From NCBI GenBank assembly GCA_965230665.1, contig CBDDLM010000004.1, positions 2,976,001 to 3,040,000 on the forward strand: 64,000 bases of DNA, given 5' to 3'. This DNA is from JAGNRR01 sp965230665 (GTDB lineage Bacteria > Bacteroidota > Bacteroidia > Chitinophagales > Chitinophagaceae). Below, one piece after another: positions 26,843-35,333 of the stretch (position 1 is the stretch's first letter; the number at the start of each line of letters is the position of its first letter). The position numbers were made by a program, and so were the translations under genes. The notes beneath the pieces were generated by a model. It was given only the letters and a program-made list of their open reading frames with translations, was not told the origin of the DNA and made no database searches.

Positions 26843-27772
26843 ATGAAAAAAATGACGCTTCTATTACTCTTGTTATGCTCTTATGTAATGCTTTGGTCAC
26901 AATCGGTAGAAGTCAGTATTCCGTTTAAGGATTATCAGTATGTAGTTAAAGGTACCTTTCTTAAGGCCCCAAAATTTAACGGCACTGTTGTGTTAATTAT
27001 TGCTGGCTCGGGCCCAACAGATCGTGATTGTAATAATGTACAGATGCAATCAAACGCTTATAAATTTTTAGCTGAGCATTTTGCACAACATGGAATTTCT
27101 TCGTTGCGCTATGATAAATTAGGGATTGCAGAAAGTACTCCAGGAATCCCTGAAGAGGATTTTATCTTTACGAATAATGTAGAGGTTGTTGTTGCCATTT
27201 GCGATTTTTTGAAGCAACAAAATGGGGTAGAGCGCATTGTGATATTAGGACATAGTGAAGGTTCAACGGTTGGTATGTTGGCCGCTCAAAAAGTAGAAGT
27301 GTATAAGTATATTTCTTTGGCTGGCCCTGGGTATCCTGCGGACGAAGTGCTAAGAAAGCAGCTGAAGACTTTGCCAGATGAAATGCGCGCTGATGCGTTC
27401 GGAATATTGGATACACTTAAAATGGGAAAGCCAGTTACTAAGTTTAATCCGCAACTCGTATCACTTTTTAGACCAACAATGAATAAGTATATGATTGACT
27501 GGTTTCGGTATGATCCTCGCATTGAAATTGCCAAATTGAAAATGCCCGTCTTGGTTATTCAGGGTGACAATGATATTCAGGTAAGTGTTGATAATGCAGA
27601 TGCTTTAGCCAATGCAAACAAAAAGGCTAGAAAGGTTCTTGTGAAAGATGTTAATCATGTACTTAAGGTTGCACCTAAAGATTTTCAGGAAAATTATAAA
27701 ACTTATAATTCGCCAGATGTTGATATTGCCGAAAGAATAAAGAAGGCCTTGGTTGATTTTATTCTTTTATAA
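26843..27772 (+). CDS. Exported alpha/beta hydrolase
   Basis: 309 residues. The signal peptide (about 1-20, ending LWSQ) points to the periplasm. The fold shows the oxyanion-region motif GSGPTDRD (~55-62), the nucleophile elbow GHSEGS with Ser138, an acid in GDNDIQV (Asp242 or Asp244) and the catalytic His272 in NHVLK. This is the serine hydrolase family that includes the YqhD/DUF-type acyl and peptide esterases of Bacteroidota. The substrate cannot be told from sequence. The gene ends 8 bp from the convergent folP and has its own near-leaderless promoter. Confidence 0.9.
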   Translation: MKKMTLLLLLLCSYVMLWSQSVEVSIPFKDYQYVVKGTFLKAPKFNGTVVLIIAGSGPTDRDCNNVQMQSNAYKFLAEHFAQHGISSLRYDKLGIAESTPGIPEEDFIFTNNVEVVVAICDFLKQQNGVERIVILGHSEGSTVGMLAAQKVEVYKYISLAGPGYPADEVLRKQLKTLPDEMRADAFGILDTLKMGKPVTKFNPQLVSLFRPTMNKYMIDWFRYDPRIEIAKLKMPVLVIQGDNDIQVSVDNADALANANKKARKVLVKDVNHVLKVAPKDFQENYKTYNSPDVDIAERIKKALVDFILL

Positions 27773-27780
27773 TTTATTAC

Positions 27781-28614
27781 TTAACTGTTGGAGAGCTCCC
27801 AGATTTTAACACACTCCATCGCTTCTTTTACATCATGTACCCGTAGAATATTGGCTCCTTTTTGAAGTGCAATCGTTTGAGCAGTAATTGTGGCATGTAA
27901 TGAATCGTCAGCTTGGATATCAAGCGGTTTGTATAACATAGATTTTCGAGAAAGGCCCGCTAGGATAGGACAATCTAGATGCTGGAAATAGTCCATATGT
28001 TTCAACAGTTTAAAGTTGTGCTCAATAGTTTTTCCAAAACCAAATCCAAGATCAACAATAACATCTTTAATACCGGCCTCCCTACAACGAACAATTTTTA
28101 TCCGTAGGTTTTTGAAAACATCCTGAACTACATGTTCATAGGTAGGGTTACTTTGCATATGCATTGGAATTCCTTGCATATGCATACATATATAAGGGGT
28201 TTCATGTTTCGATGCTATTTTAAGGATGTCTTGGTCTAGGTCACCACCAGCAATATCATTAATAATAGTTGCGCCAGTGGTAATGGCCGCAGATGCAACC
28301 TGGCTTCTATAGGTATCAATAGAAATAATGGCATTAGGGTAGGTTGATAATATGCTTTCAATGGCAGGGCATACTCGGTCAATTTCTTCTTGTATACTAA
28401 TTTCTTTGGCTCCAGGTCTAGAGCTCATACCTCCTACATCAATAAAAGTAACCCCATGGGTTATCATTTGTCCTGCCGTGTAAATGATTTCTTCCAAAGC
28501 CTGTTTTCTACTTTGCGCATAAAAACTATCAGGCGTTACATTAATAATTCCCATTATTTTGGGCTGGTCAAATGTTATGAGCTGCCCGTTAACATTAATA
28601 GAGTAGTGTCTCAT
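27781..28614 (-). CDS. folP: Dihydropteroate synthase
   Basis: A 277-residue TIM-barrel enzyme of folate synthesis. It joins p-aminobenzoate to dihydropterin pyrophosphate and is the sulfonamide target. Family motifs in order: MGIINVTPDSF (21-31), DVGGMSSRPGA, SIDTYRSQVA, NDIAGG, DLGFGFGKT, LAGLSRKSML and a C-terminal RVHDV. Length is normal. The gene is divergent from the DUF1599 gene with 89 bp between the start codons, a pairing common in Bacteroidota, though I infer no direct link. Cytoplasmic. Confidence 0.96.
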   Translation of the reverse strand: MRHYSINVNGQLITFDQPKIMGIINVTPDSFYAQSRKQALEEIIYTAGQMITHGVTFIDVGGMSSRPGAKEISIQEEIDRVCPAIESILSTYPNAIISIDTYRSQVASAAITTGATIINDIAGGDLDQDILKIASKHETPYICMHMQGIPMHMQSNPTYEHVVQDVFKNLRIKIVRCREAGIKDVIVDLGFGFGKTIEHNFKLLKHMDYFQHLDCPILAGLSRKSMLYKPLDIQADDSLHATITAQTIALQKGANILRVHDVKEAMECVKIWELSNS

Positions 28615-28688
28615 GGAATAGAGTGGCTAATTTAGTGTTTTGAGCAAATTAAAAATTAAAAAAACAAAAAATAAAAAGTTGCGAGCGC

Positions 28689-28696
28689 TACTTTTG
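28689..28696 (+). promoter_or_regulatory. -7 promoter element of the DUF1599 gene
   Basis: TACTTTTG, an exact TAnnTTTG match, ends 7 bases before the ATG at 28704, so the mRNA has almost no leader. The same octamer serves rpsJ. Confidence 0.5.
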
Positions 28697-28703
28697 AGGC
28701 CGA

Positions 28704-29237
28704 ATGGCGAACACGACAGCGGAATACAATGAGATTATAGGGGTGTGTAGAAGCATTTATTTGAAAAAAATGCAAGACTATGGTACATCTTGGCGTGTTT
28801 TAAGGCCTATATCTATTGTAGATCAGATTTATATTAAAGCGAAACGAATTCGTAATATTCAAGAAGTGGGACAACAGAAGGTTGAAGATGAGGTCGCTGG
28901 TGAATGGAAAGCGATTGTAAACTATGGCATTATTGCGCTAATTCAGTTAGAACTAAATAATGATGAGGAGTGGGAGCTAGAGCCAGAGCGTGCAACTGGT
29001 CTATATAACAAGCATCAGCAAGAGACATTTGAGTTAATGCTTGCCAAAAATCATGATTATGGAGAAGCTTGGCGAAATATGAGTCAGGAAAGTTTTACAG
29101 ATTTGATCATTACCAAACTTTTACGGATCCGACAAATCTTATCGAATGATGGGAAGACTGTTATTTCGGAAGGAATAGATGCTAATTTTCGCGATATTAT
29201 TAATTATGCGGTATTTGCCCAGATTTTGGTCAAATAA
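28704..29237 (+). CDS. DUF1599 protein with internal duplication
   Basis: 177 residues, cytoplasmic and helical. Two copies of one domain are visible. The first runs from KMQDYGTSW (DYG 25-27) through IYIKAKRIRNIQ to AIVNYGIIALIQL. The second runs from KNHDYGEAW (DYG 118-120) through IITKLLRIRQIL to DIINYAVFAQI. The pattern DYGxxW...K...RI(R)xI...NYxxxA in each half fits the DUF1599 family, sometimes linked with nucleotide modification in phages. The tandem form is common in Bacteroidota. Catalytic activity is unproven. It lies between folP (divergent) and rpsJ (same strand, 73 bp downstream), with its own promoter. Confidence 0.82.
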   Translation: MANTTAEYNEIIGVCRSIYLKKMQDYGTSWRVLRPISIVDQIYIKAKRIRNIQEVGQQKVEDEVAGEWKAIVNYGIIALIQLELNNDEEWELEPERATGLYNKHQQETFELMLAKNHDYGEAWRNMSQESFTDLIITKLLRIRQILSNDGKTVISEGIDANFRDIINYAVFAQILVK

Positions 29238-29249
29238 TTAGGACAAAAG

Positions 29250-29280
29250 TTTGGTCAGTTTCTAAAAGAATGTACTTTTG
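29250..29280 (+). promoter_or_regulatory. Promoter of the S10 ribosomal operon
   Basis: TTTG (29250-29253), 19 bases, TACTTTTG (29273-29280): the textbook Bacteroidota spacing. The rpsJ ATG follows 30 bp later. This is the best promoter match in the window. Confidence 0.75.
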
Positions 29281-29310
29281 CAATCCCAAAAAAATAGTGG
29301 GGCAAATATT

Positions 29311-29616
29311 ATGTCGCAAAGAATAAGAATAAAGTTAAAGTCTTACGATCACAATTTGGTTGATAAATCAGCTGAAAAGATTGCTAAAACAGTAAAGGCG
29401 ACTGGTGCATTTGTTACTGGTCCATTACCTCTTCCAACAAAGAAGAAAATTTTTACTGTATTGAAATCGCCACACGTAAATAAAAAGTCGCGTGAGCAGT
29501 TTGAATTAAATACGCATAAGAGATTGTTAGATATTTATACTTCGTCTTCTAAAACAGTAGACGCTTTGTCACGATTAGATTTGCCAAGTGGTGTAGCAGT
29601 AGAGATCAAAGCATAA
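29311..29616 (+). CDS. rpsJ: 30S ribosomal protein S10
   Basis: 101 residues. The start at 29311 gives the family N-terminus MSQRIRIKLKSYDHN; an earlier in-frame extension overlaps the promoter and is rejected. The protein sits in the 30S head and also pairs with NusB in antitermination. The conserved KSYDH, TGPLPLPTKK and HKR segments are present, and length is normal. It is the first gene of the operon. Unlike many Bacteroidota, fusA/rpsG/rpsL are not directly upstream. Confidence 0.98.
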   Translation: MSQRIRIKLKSYDHNLVDKSAEKIAKTVKATGAFVTGPLPLPTKKKIFTVLKSPHVNKKSREQFELNTHKRLLDIYTSSSKTVDALSRLDLPSGVAVEIKA

Positions 29617-29688
29617 CATACAAACAAAATTTTAAGATATAGTTACCCACGCTTCGGCTTGGCTCTGACAAAAAAACTAAAAAATAGG

Positions 29689-30306
29689 ATGAAAGGACTA
29701 ATTGGAAAAAAAATAGGGATGACTAGCATTTTTACGGATGCTGGGAAGCAAATTCCTTGTACAATTATTGAAGCAGGTCCTTGTGTAGTTACACAAGTAA
29801 AGACTGAAGAATCTGATGGTTATAATGCAACTCAGATTGCGTACGGCGAAAAAAAGGAGAAAAATACTCCTAACGCTATGCAACAACATTTTGCCAAAGC
29901 CAATACTACTCCTAAAAAAGTAGTAAAAGAAATTAGAAATTGTGAGCTTGAGGCCGGATTAGGTGATTCGATCGATTGTGGCATTTTCGAGGAAGGTGAA
30001 AAGATTAGTGTTGTGGGAACTTCTAAAGGTAAAGGTTTCCAAGGTGTTGTAAAGCGTCATGGTTTTGCTGGTGTGGGCGATGCTACGCATGGTCAGCACA
30101 ATAGAGGTAGAGCACCTGGGTCAATCGGTGGTGCTTCGTATCCTGCAAAAGTATTCAAAGGAATGCGTATGGCTGGCCGTATGGGTGGTAAGCGAGTTAA
30201 AGTGCAAGCTTTAGAAATAGTAAAAATATTCCCAGAGAAGAACTACATTTTAGTAAATGGTTCAGTACCTGGATATAATGGTTCAACAGTATTAATACAT
30301 AATTAA
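29689..30306 (+). CDS. rplC: 50S ribosomal protein L3
   Basis: 205 residues from the ATG at 29689 (MKGLIGKKIGMTSIF, the family start); an upstream extension is rejected. It nucleates 50S assembly. The long loop reaching toward the peptidyl-transferase centre is present (HGQHNRGRAPGSIGG to GMRMAGRMGG). A 72-base gap separates it from rpsJ, the longest early gap in the operon. A small TTCG-loop hairpin near 29648-29663 could have a leader role, which is weakly supported. Confidence 0.98.
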   Translation: MKGLIGKKIGMTSIFTDAGKQIPCTIIEAGPCVVTQVKTEESDGYNATQIAYGEKKEKNTPNAMQQHFAKANTTPKKVVKEIRNCELEAGLGDSIDCGIFEEGEKISVVGTSKGKGFQGVVKRHGFAGVGDATHGQHNRGRAPGSIGGASYPAKVFKGMRMAGRMGGKRVKVQALEIVKIFPEKNYILVNGSVPGYNGSTVLIHN

Positions 30307-30307
30307 G

Positions 30308-30952
30308 ATGCAGATAGACGTTATAAATAAAGAGGGGAAATCAACAGGACGTTCGGTAGAGCTTCCAGATAGTGTTTTTGGTGCACAACCTAATGATCAT
30401 TTGATTTACTTAGCAGTGAAGCAATATCGTGCTGCACAACATATGGGTACGCATAAGATTAAGGGTCGTGCTGAAGTGCAAGGGTCTACAAAAAAACTTC
30501 ACCGTCAGAAAGGTACAGGAGGTTCTCGTAAAGGGAATTTGCGTAATCCTTTATACAAAGGTGGTGGTACGGTACATGGTCCTGAGCCACGTCTTTACAC
30601 GTTCAAAATGAACAAAAAAGAAAAAGATATGGCGCGTGTGTCAGCACTTAGTTATAAGGCAAAGGATAATAAGATTAAAGTAATTGATTCTTTAGAGTGG
30701 GAGGCACCTAAAACAAAAGAAGCTGTTGCTTTATTGAATAATCTTGAGTTAACTGGCAAGCGTGTTATGTTTATTGTAGATGGTTTTCGTGATAACTTCT
30801 TCTTAAGTGTAAGAAATTTACCTAAGATGCATGTTTGTCAGTTGAGCGATACAAATACACATGATATTGTAAATGCCGATACATTAGTATTTTCTGAGGC
30901 CGCTGCAAAAGTATTTTCGGAAAAACCAGAGGAAGTAGAGGTAGCAGAATAA
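30308..30952 (+). CDS. rplD: 50S ribosomal protein L4
   Basis: 214 residues, starting one base after the rplC stop. The basic extended loop that lines the exit tunnel is present (HRQKGTGGSRKGNLRNP and GGGTVHGPEPR). In gamma-proteobacteria L4 also represses the S10 operon; nothing in this sequence shows whether that holds here. It has a short acidic end (KPEEVEVAE). Confidence 0.97.
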   Translation: MQIDVINKEGKSTGRSVELPDSVFGAQPNDHLIYLAVKQYRAAQHMGTHKIKGRAEVQGSTKKLHRQKGTGGSRKGNLRNPLYKGGGTVHGPEPRLYTFKMNKKEKDMARVSALSYKAKDNKIKVIDSLEWEAPKTKEAVALLNNLELTGKRVMFIVDGFRDNFFLSVRNLPKMHVCQLSDTNTHDIVNADTLVFSEAAAKVFSEKPEEVEVAE

Positions 30953-30971
30953 ACGATAAAAAACAGAAGCA

Positions 30972-31268
30972 ATGAGACTAAACGAAATATTAAAAAGCCC
31001 GATTGTAAGTGAGAAGGCTAATGAGCAAACTGAGAAGTTTAATCGTTACATGTTCGCTTGTGATCGTAGAGCCAATAAGCTTGAGATAAAAAGTGCAATT
31101 GAAGATTTTTACGGAGTTACTGTAGAAAATGTAAATACTTGTGTAATGCCTGGTAAGTTTAAATCACGTTTTACTAAAGACGGTTTATTAACAGGTAAAA
31201 CATCTGCTTACAAAAAGGCAATTGTTACTTTGGCGGAAGGAGATATAATAGATTTATACGCATTTTAA
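30972..31268 (+). CDS. rplW: 50S ribosomal protein L23
   Basis: 98 residues, normal length. It lies at the polypeptide exit where SRP and trigger factor dock. Family features: the N-terminal LKSPIVSEKANE, the basic RRANKLEIKSAIE and VTVENVNT strand, and a flexible loop with GKFKSRF. It is 19 bp after rplD. Confidence 0.96.
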   Translation: MRLNEILKSPIVSEKANEQTEKFNRYMFACDRRANKLEIKSAIEDFYGVTVENVNTCVMPGKFKSRFTKDGLLTGKTSAYKKAIVTLAEGDIIDLYAF

Positions 31269-31280
31269 AGAATATAAAAG

Positions 31281-32123
31281 ATGGCATTAAAGAAATATAA
31301 ACCAATGACGGCAGGCACTCGCTGGAGAGTGGGGAACGCATACGCTGAAGTAACTACGGATCAGCCAGAGAAGTCATTGCTTGAGAAGAAAAAATCAATT
31401 GCAGGCCGTAACAGTCAAGGTCGTCGTGTAATGCGCTACCGAGGTGGTGGACATAGAAAGCATTATCGTATCATTGATTTCAAAAGAAATAAGAATGATA
31501 TTGAAGCAACTGTGGCTACAATTGAATATGATCCAAACCGTACTGCTTTCATCGCATTATTAAACTATGCAGATGGCGAGAAGCGTTATATTATCGCTCC
31601 TCAAGGTCTTAAAGTAGGTGATAAAGTAATCAGCGGTGAGAAAGTAGCTCCAGAATTAGGTCATAACTTACCCTTGCGTAATATGCCTTTAGGTACAATT
31701 ATACACAATGTTGAGCTACAACCAAACCAAGGAGGAATTCTAGTACGAAGTGCTGGAGCTTCTGCACAGTTGAATGCTAAGGAAGAAAAATATGCCGTAT
31801 TAAAAATGCCTTCTGGTGAATTACGCCGTGTTTCTATTAATTGTTGGGCTACCGTTGGTACAGTTTCTAATTCAGATCATCAATTACAGTCCTATGGTAA
31901 AGCTGGACGTAAACGTTGGTTAGGTGTTCGGCCTCGTACTCGTGGTGTTGCGATGAACCCAGTTGACCATCCGATGGGTGGTGGTGAAGGACGCGCTTCA
32001 GGTGGTCACCCACGTTCTCGTACTGGTAAGTACGCAAAAGGAGAAAAGACACGTAAGAGAGGTAAAGGTTCTGATAAACTAATCCTTGTACGTAGAAATG
32101 GTAAAAAGTTATCAAATAAATAA
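31281..32123 (+). CDS. rplB: 50S ribosomal protein L2
   Basis: 280 residues, full length. Needed for subunit joining and peptidyl transfer. The OB and SH3-like domains are followed by the conserved C-terminal NPVDHPMGGGEGR segment, with the His implicated at the peptidyl-transferase centre, and a basic tail (RKRGKGSDKLILVRR). 12 bp after rplW. Confidence 0.98.
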   Translation: MALKKYKPMTAGTRWRVGNAYAEVTTDQPEKSLLEKKKSIAGRNSQGRRVMRYRGGGHRKHYRIIDFKRNKNDIEATVATIEYDPNRTAFIALLNYADGEKRYIIAPQGLKVGDKVISGEKVAPELGHNLPLRNMPLGTIIHNVELQPNQGGILVRSAGASAQLNAKEEKYAVLKMPSGELRRVSINCWATVGTVSNSDHQLQSYGKAGRKRWLGVRPRTRGVAMNPVDHPMGGGEGRASGGHPRSRTGKYAKGEKTRKRGKGSDKLILVRRNGKKLSNK

Positions 32124-32142
32124 TTATTAAAAGATATTATAA

Positions 32143-32412
32143 ATGGCTAGATCGATAAAAAAAGGACCTTATGTTGCTACTAAGCTTCTTCGTAAAGTAG
32201 ATGCGATGAATGCTGGTGACACTAAGAAGGGTGTAATTAAAACTTGGAGCCGTCGCTCTACAATTACTCCAGACTTCGTTGGACATACATTCGCAGTACA
32301 TAATGGGAACAAATTTATTCCTGTATATATTACAGAGTATATGGTAGGTCATAAGTTAGGTGAGTTTTCACCAACTAGAAACTTTAAAGCTCATAGTGGA
32401 AATAAAAGATAA
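32143..32412 (+). CDS. rpsS: 30S ribosomal protein S19
   Basis: 89 residues. Forms the A-site finger side of the 30S head with S13. MARSIKKGPYV at the start, WSRRSTITPDFVGHTF and KLGEFSPTRNF are family hallmarks. Three bases separate its stop from rplV, which suggests coupled translation. Confidence 0.98.
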   Translation: MARSIKKGPYVATKLLRKVDAMNAGDTKKGVIKTWSRRSTITPDFVGHTFAVHNGNKFIPVYITEYMVGHKLGEFSPTRNFKAHSGNKR

Positions 32413-32415
32413 ATC

Positions 32416-32832
32416 ATGGAAGCAGTAGCAAGATTAAGAAATTACCCGACGTCACCTCGCAAAATGCGTTTGTTGGTAGATGTTATTAGAGGAATGAAAG
32501 TTGAGAATGCATTGAACTTCTTGAAGTACAATACACAACATCCTTCTACGCCTTTAGAAAAATTATTGAGAAGTGCTATTTCAAACTGGCAGCTTAAAAA
32601 CGAAAGTGAGGATATAGACGATTTAATAGTAAAAACCGTATTTGTGGATAGTGGCCGTATGCTTAAAAGGATGTTGCCCGCACCACAAGGACGTGCATAC
32701 CGTGTTCGTAAAAGAAGTAACCATGTAACAATAGTAGTAGATCAAAAAAATCCTACTGCAGTTGTTGAGGCTACTCCTGAAGCAACGGTAGAAGTAGAAA
32801 ATAACGATAATAACGAAACTGAAAATAAATAA
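32416..32832 (+). CDS. rplV: 50S ribosomal protein L22
   Basis: 138 residues. The ribosomal core (1-~112: RNYPTSPRKMRLLVDVIRG, then the tunnel hairpin with LKRMLPAPQGRAYRVRKRSNH) is followed by an acidic, Asn-rich tail (EVENNDNNETENK) longer than in most bacteria. The hairpin lines the exit tunnel and is the usual site of macrolide-resistance mutations; no deletion is visible here. Confidence 0.97.
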   Translation: MEAVARLRNYPTSPRKMRLLVDVIRGMKVENALNFLKYNTQHPSTPLEKLLRSAISNWQLKNESEDIDDLIVKTVFVDSGRMLKRMLPAPQGRAYRVRKRSNHVTIVVDQKNPTAVVEATPEATVEVENNDNNETENK

Positions 32833-32836
32833 GTAA

Positions 32837-33598
32837 ATGGGTCAAAAAACAAATCCAATAGGTAATCGTCTTGGAATCATACGTGGTTGGGATAGTAGTT
32901 GGTATGGTGATAAGAGAACGTATGCTCCAAACCTTATAGAAGATAATAAGATTCGTACGTATTTAAACGCACGGATCAATCGTGGTGGTATTGCCAAGAT
33001 TGTTATAGAGCGTATGCTTGGTAAGTTGATTGTAACGGTACACACTTCTCGCCCAGGGATTATTATCGGAAAAGGAGGTCAAGAGGTAGATCGAATTAAA
33101 GAAGAATTGAAAAAGTTGACCGCAAAGTCGGACGTTCAAATCAATATTTACGAAATTCGTCGCCCTGAGCTTGATGCAAATATTGTAGCTGATACAATTG
33201 CAAAACAAATAGAAGGTCGTGTAAACTATAAGCGTGCTATTAAGTTAGCGATCCAGCAAACAATGCGTATGGGTGCTGAAGGAATCAAGGTAAAAGTAGG
33301 AGGGCGTTTGAACGGTGCTGAGATTGCTCGTAGTGAAGAAATGAAAGAAGGTCGCACTCCTTTACATACATGGAGAATGGATATCGACTATTGTTCACTA
33401 TTTGCTCAAACTGTATACGGTAAGATTGGTATAAAAGTATGGATTTGTAAAGGTGAGGTACTTCAGAAAAGAGATTTGAATCCAAATTTTGGGTTTGATA
33501 AAGATAATAAGGGTGGCCGTGGAGGCAACCGTGGTAGAGGAGGTGCTCCTAGAGGTGGTCGTCAAGGCGGTGGTCGTGGACGCAGAAACGATAAATAA
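32837..33598 (+). CDS. rpsC: 30S ribosomal protein S3
   Basis: 253 residues. The KH domain with GKGG (in IIIGKGGQEVDRIK) helps line the mRNA entry, and the C-terminal domain has KGRTPLHTWRMDIDY-type sequence. After about residue 215 a Gly/Arg-rich tail (GGRGGNRGRGG and GGRQGGGRGRR) extends the protein past the ~220-residue norm. Such tails are seen in some Bacteroidota, and the tail may bind RNA. Confidence 0.97.
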   Translation: MGQKTNPIGNRLGIIRGWDSSWYGDKRTYAPNLIEDNKIRTYLNARINRGGIAKIVIERMLGKLIVTVHTSRPGIIIGKGGQEVDRIKEELKKLTAKSDVQINIYEIRRPELDANIVADTIAKQIEGRVNYKRAIKLAIQQTMRMGAEGIKVKVGGRLNGAEIARSEEMKEGRTPLHTWRMDIDYCSLFAQTVYGKIGIKVWICKGEVLQKRDLNPNFGFDKDNKGGRGGNRGRGGAPRGGRQGGGRGRRNDK

Positions 33599-33622
33599 GA
33601 GAACGAATAAAAGAACTAAGTA

Positions 33623-34045
33623 ATGTTACAACCAAAAAGAACAAAACATAGAAAAGCCCAAAAAGGCCGTATCAAAGGAAACGCAAAACGTGGTACAACC
33701 TTGGCATTTGGAACATTTGGATTAAAGGCTTTAGAGCCAAAGTGGATCACCAATCGTCAAATTGAGGCTGCTCGTCAATCTATGACGCGTCATATGAAAA
33801 GAGAAGGGCAAGTATGGATTCGAATTTTTCCTGATAAACCAATCACAGCTAAACCGGCAGAGGTAAGAATGGGTAAGGGTAAAGGTAATTTAGAATACTA
33901 CGCAGCTGTTGTAGCACCTGGTAGAATCATGTTTGAAGTAACTGGTGTGTCTATGCAAGTTGCCAAAGAGGCATTGCGCCTTGGTGCTCAGAAACTACCG
34001 ATCAAAACAAAATTTGTAGTACGTAGAGATTACGCTGAAAAATAA
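33623..34045 (+). CDS. rplP: 50S ribosomal protein L16
   Basis: 140 residues. Binds helix 89 and helps place the A-site tRNA. The hallmark start MLQPKRTKHRK, ITNRQIEAARQSMTRHMKR, the loop with KPAEVRMGKGKG and AKEALRLGAQKLPIKTKFV are all present. Length normal. Confidence 0.98.
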   Translation: MLQPKRTKHRKAQKGRIKGNAKRGTTLAFGTFGLKALEPKWITNRQIEAARQSMTRHMKREGQVWIRIFPDKPITAKPAEVRMGKGKGNLEYYAAVVAPGRIMFEVTGVSMQVAKEALRLGAQKLPIKTKFVVRRDYAEK

Positions 34046-34066
34046 TAACAAGAAATAACCGAGATC

Positions 34067-34270
34067 ATGGCAAAGAATAAAAAACAAGATTTGACGAAAC
34101 TTAGTGACGAAGATATCCAAAAGGAAATCGTTGAGTCTAGCGATCGTTTAAAGAAGATGAAATTTAGTCATGCGATTACGCCCATCGAAAATCCAAAAGG
34201 AATTACGGATGTACGCAGACAAATTGCACGATTAAAAACTGAGCAAACTCGTAGAACACAACTAAGCTAA
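34067..34270 (+). CDS. rpmC: 50S ribosomal protein L29
   Basis: 67 residues, two helices, near the tunnel exit beside L23. LSDEDIQKEIVESSDRLKK and the C-terminal TDVRRQIARLKTEQTRR match the family. The N-terminal MAKNKKQD extension is short and basic. 35 bp before rpsQ. Confidence 0.93.
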   Translation: MAKNKKQDLTKLSDEDIQKEIVESSDRLKKMKFSHAITPIENPKGITDVRRQIARLKTEQTRRTQLS

Positions 34271-34305
34271 TCTCAAAGTGTTGGGATAAATAATAAATAA
34301 ATATT

Positions 34306-34584
34306 ATGTCAGAAGAAACAAAAACAACAATCGAAAGAGGTCGTAAAAAGACTAAAATGGGTATCGTAACCAGCGATAAGATGGACAAAACCATTACAGT
34401 TGCTGTACTACGTAAGGTTAAACACCCACTTTACGGAAAATTCGTAAAGAAAACGTCGAAGTTCGCAGCTCACGATGAAAAGAACGAGTGTGGAATAGGT
34501 GATACAGTTCGTATCATGGAAACGCGTCCTTTAAGTAAGAATAAGACTTGGCGCTTAGTTGAAGTAATAGAAAAGGCTAAATAA
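34306..34584 (+). CDS. rpsQ: 30S ribosomal protein S17
   Basis: 92 residues, OB-fold primary 16S rRNA binder. GIVTSDKMDKTITVAV, HPLYGKFVKKTSKFAAHDE and GDTVRIMETRPLSKNKTWRL are the family blocks. Acidic N-terminus (MSEETKTTIERG). Normal length. Confidence 0.97.
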   Translation: MSEETKTTIERGRKKTKMGIVTSDKMDKTITVAVLRKVKHPLYGKFVKKTSKFAAHDEKNECGIGDTVRIMETRPLSKNKTWRLVEVIEKAK

Positions 34585-34612
34585 ATTATTAAGAAAATTA
34601 AATTAAAGAGAA

Positions 34613-34981
34613 ATGATACAGCAAGAATCTCGATTGGGAGTAGCAGATAATAGTGGTGCAAGAGAAGTACTTTGTATTCGTGTACTGGGTAATTCAGGGC
34701 AACGTTACGCCGGAGTGGGTGATAAGATAGTAGTGAGTGTAAAACAGGTAACACCTGGTGCAGCTCTTAAGAAAGGAACTGTTGCTAAGGCCGTAATTGT
34801 ACGTACTAAGAAAGAAATCCGTCGTAAAGATGGTTCTTATATCAGTTTTGATGATAATGCAGCTGTGATTTTAAACGCTTCAGATGAGCCAAGAGGTACA
34901 CGTATTTTTGGGCCTGTAGCTAGAGAATTACGTGATGCTGGATATATGAAAATTGTTTCACTTGCACCAGAGGTGCTTTAA
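34613..34981 (+). CDS. rplN: 50S ribosomal protein L14
   Basis: 122 residues, exactly the family length. Lies at the subunit interface (bridge B5/B8). MIQQESRLGVADNSGAREV, RRKDGSYISFDDNA and GTRIFGPVARELR are diagnostic. It starts the spc part of the operon. Confidence 0.98.
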   Translation: MIQQESRLGVADNSGAREVLCIRVLGNSGQRYAGVGDKIVVSVKQVTPGAALKKGTVAKAVIVRTKKEIRRKDGSYISFDDNAAVILNASDEPRGTRIFGPVARELRDAGYMKIVSLAPEVL

Positions 34982-34994
34982 AAAATATTTGAAA

Positions 34995-35333
34995 ATGAGA
35001 TTTCAACCAAAATATAAAATAAAAAAGGGTGATGAGGTTGTAGTAATTGCAGGTGCTAATAAGGACCTAACTACACCTAAGAAAGTAATGGCTGTGTTAG
35101 CCGATGCACACAACCCTAAGGTTAAAGTAGAAGGTGTAGCAATAGCTACTAAACACTTGAAACCCAATGCACAAAACCCTCAAGGTACAATTGTTAAAGA
35201 AGAAGCTTTTATTGCAATGTCTAACGTTATGCTTTGGGATGCTAAAGAAGGTAGAGGAGTGCGTATCACAAAGGAAAGAACAGATAAAGGTGTAAACCGA
35301 GTATCTAAAAAATCAAAAGAAGTAATTAAGTAA
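34995..35333 (+). CDS. rplX: 50S ribosomal protein L24
   Basis: 112 residues from the ATG at 34995. The frame is open further upstream but only across the rplN end. It has a KOW motif (KKGDEVVVIAGANKD) and an early-assembly role on 23S rRNA. The stop TAA overlaps the rplE ATG by one base (TAATG), which indicates translational coupling. Confidence 0.96.
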   Translation: MRFQPKYKIKKGDEVVVIAGANKDLTTPKKVMAVLADAHNPKVKVEGVAIATKHLKPNAQNPQGTIVKEEAFIAMSNVMLWDAKEGRGVRITKERTDKGVNRVSKKSKEVIK

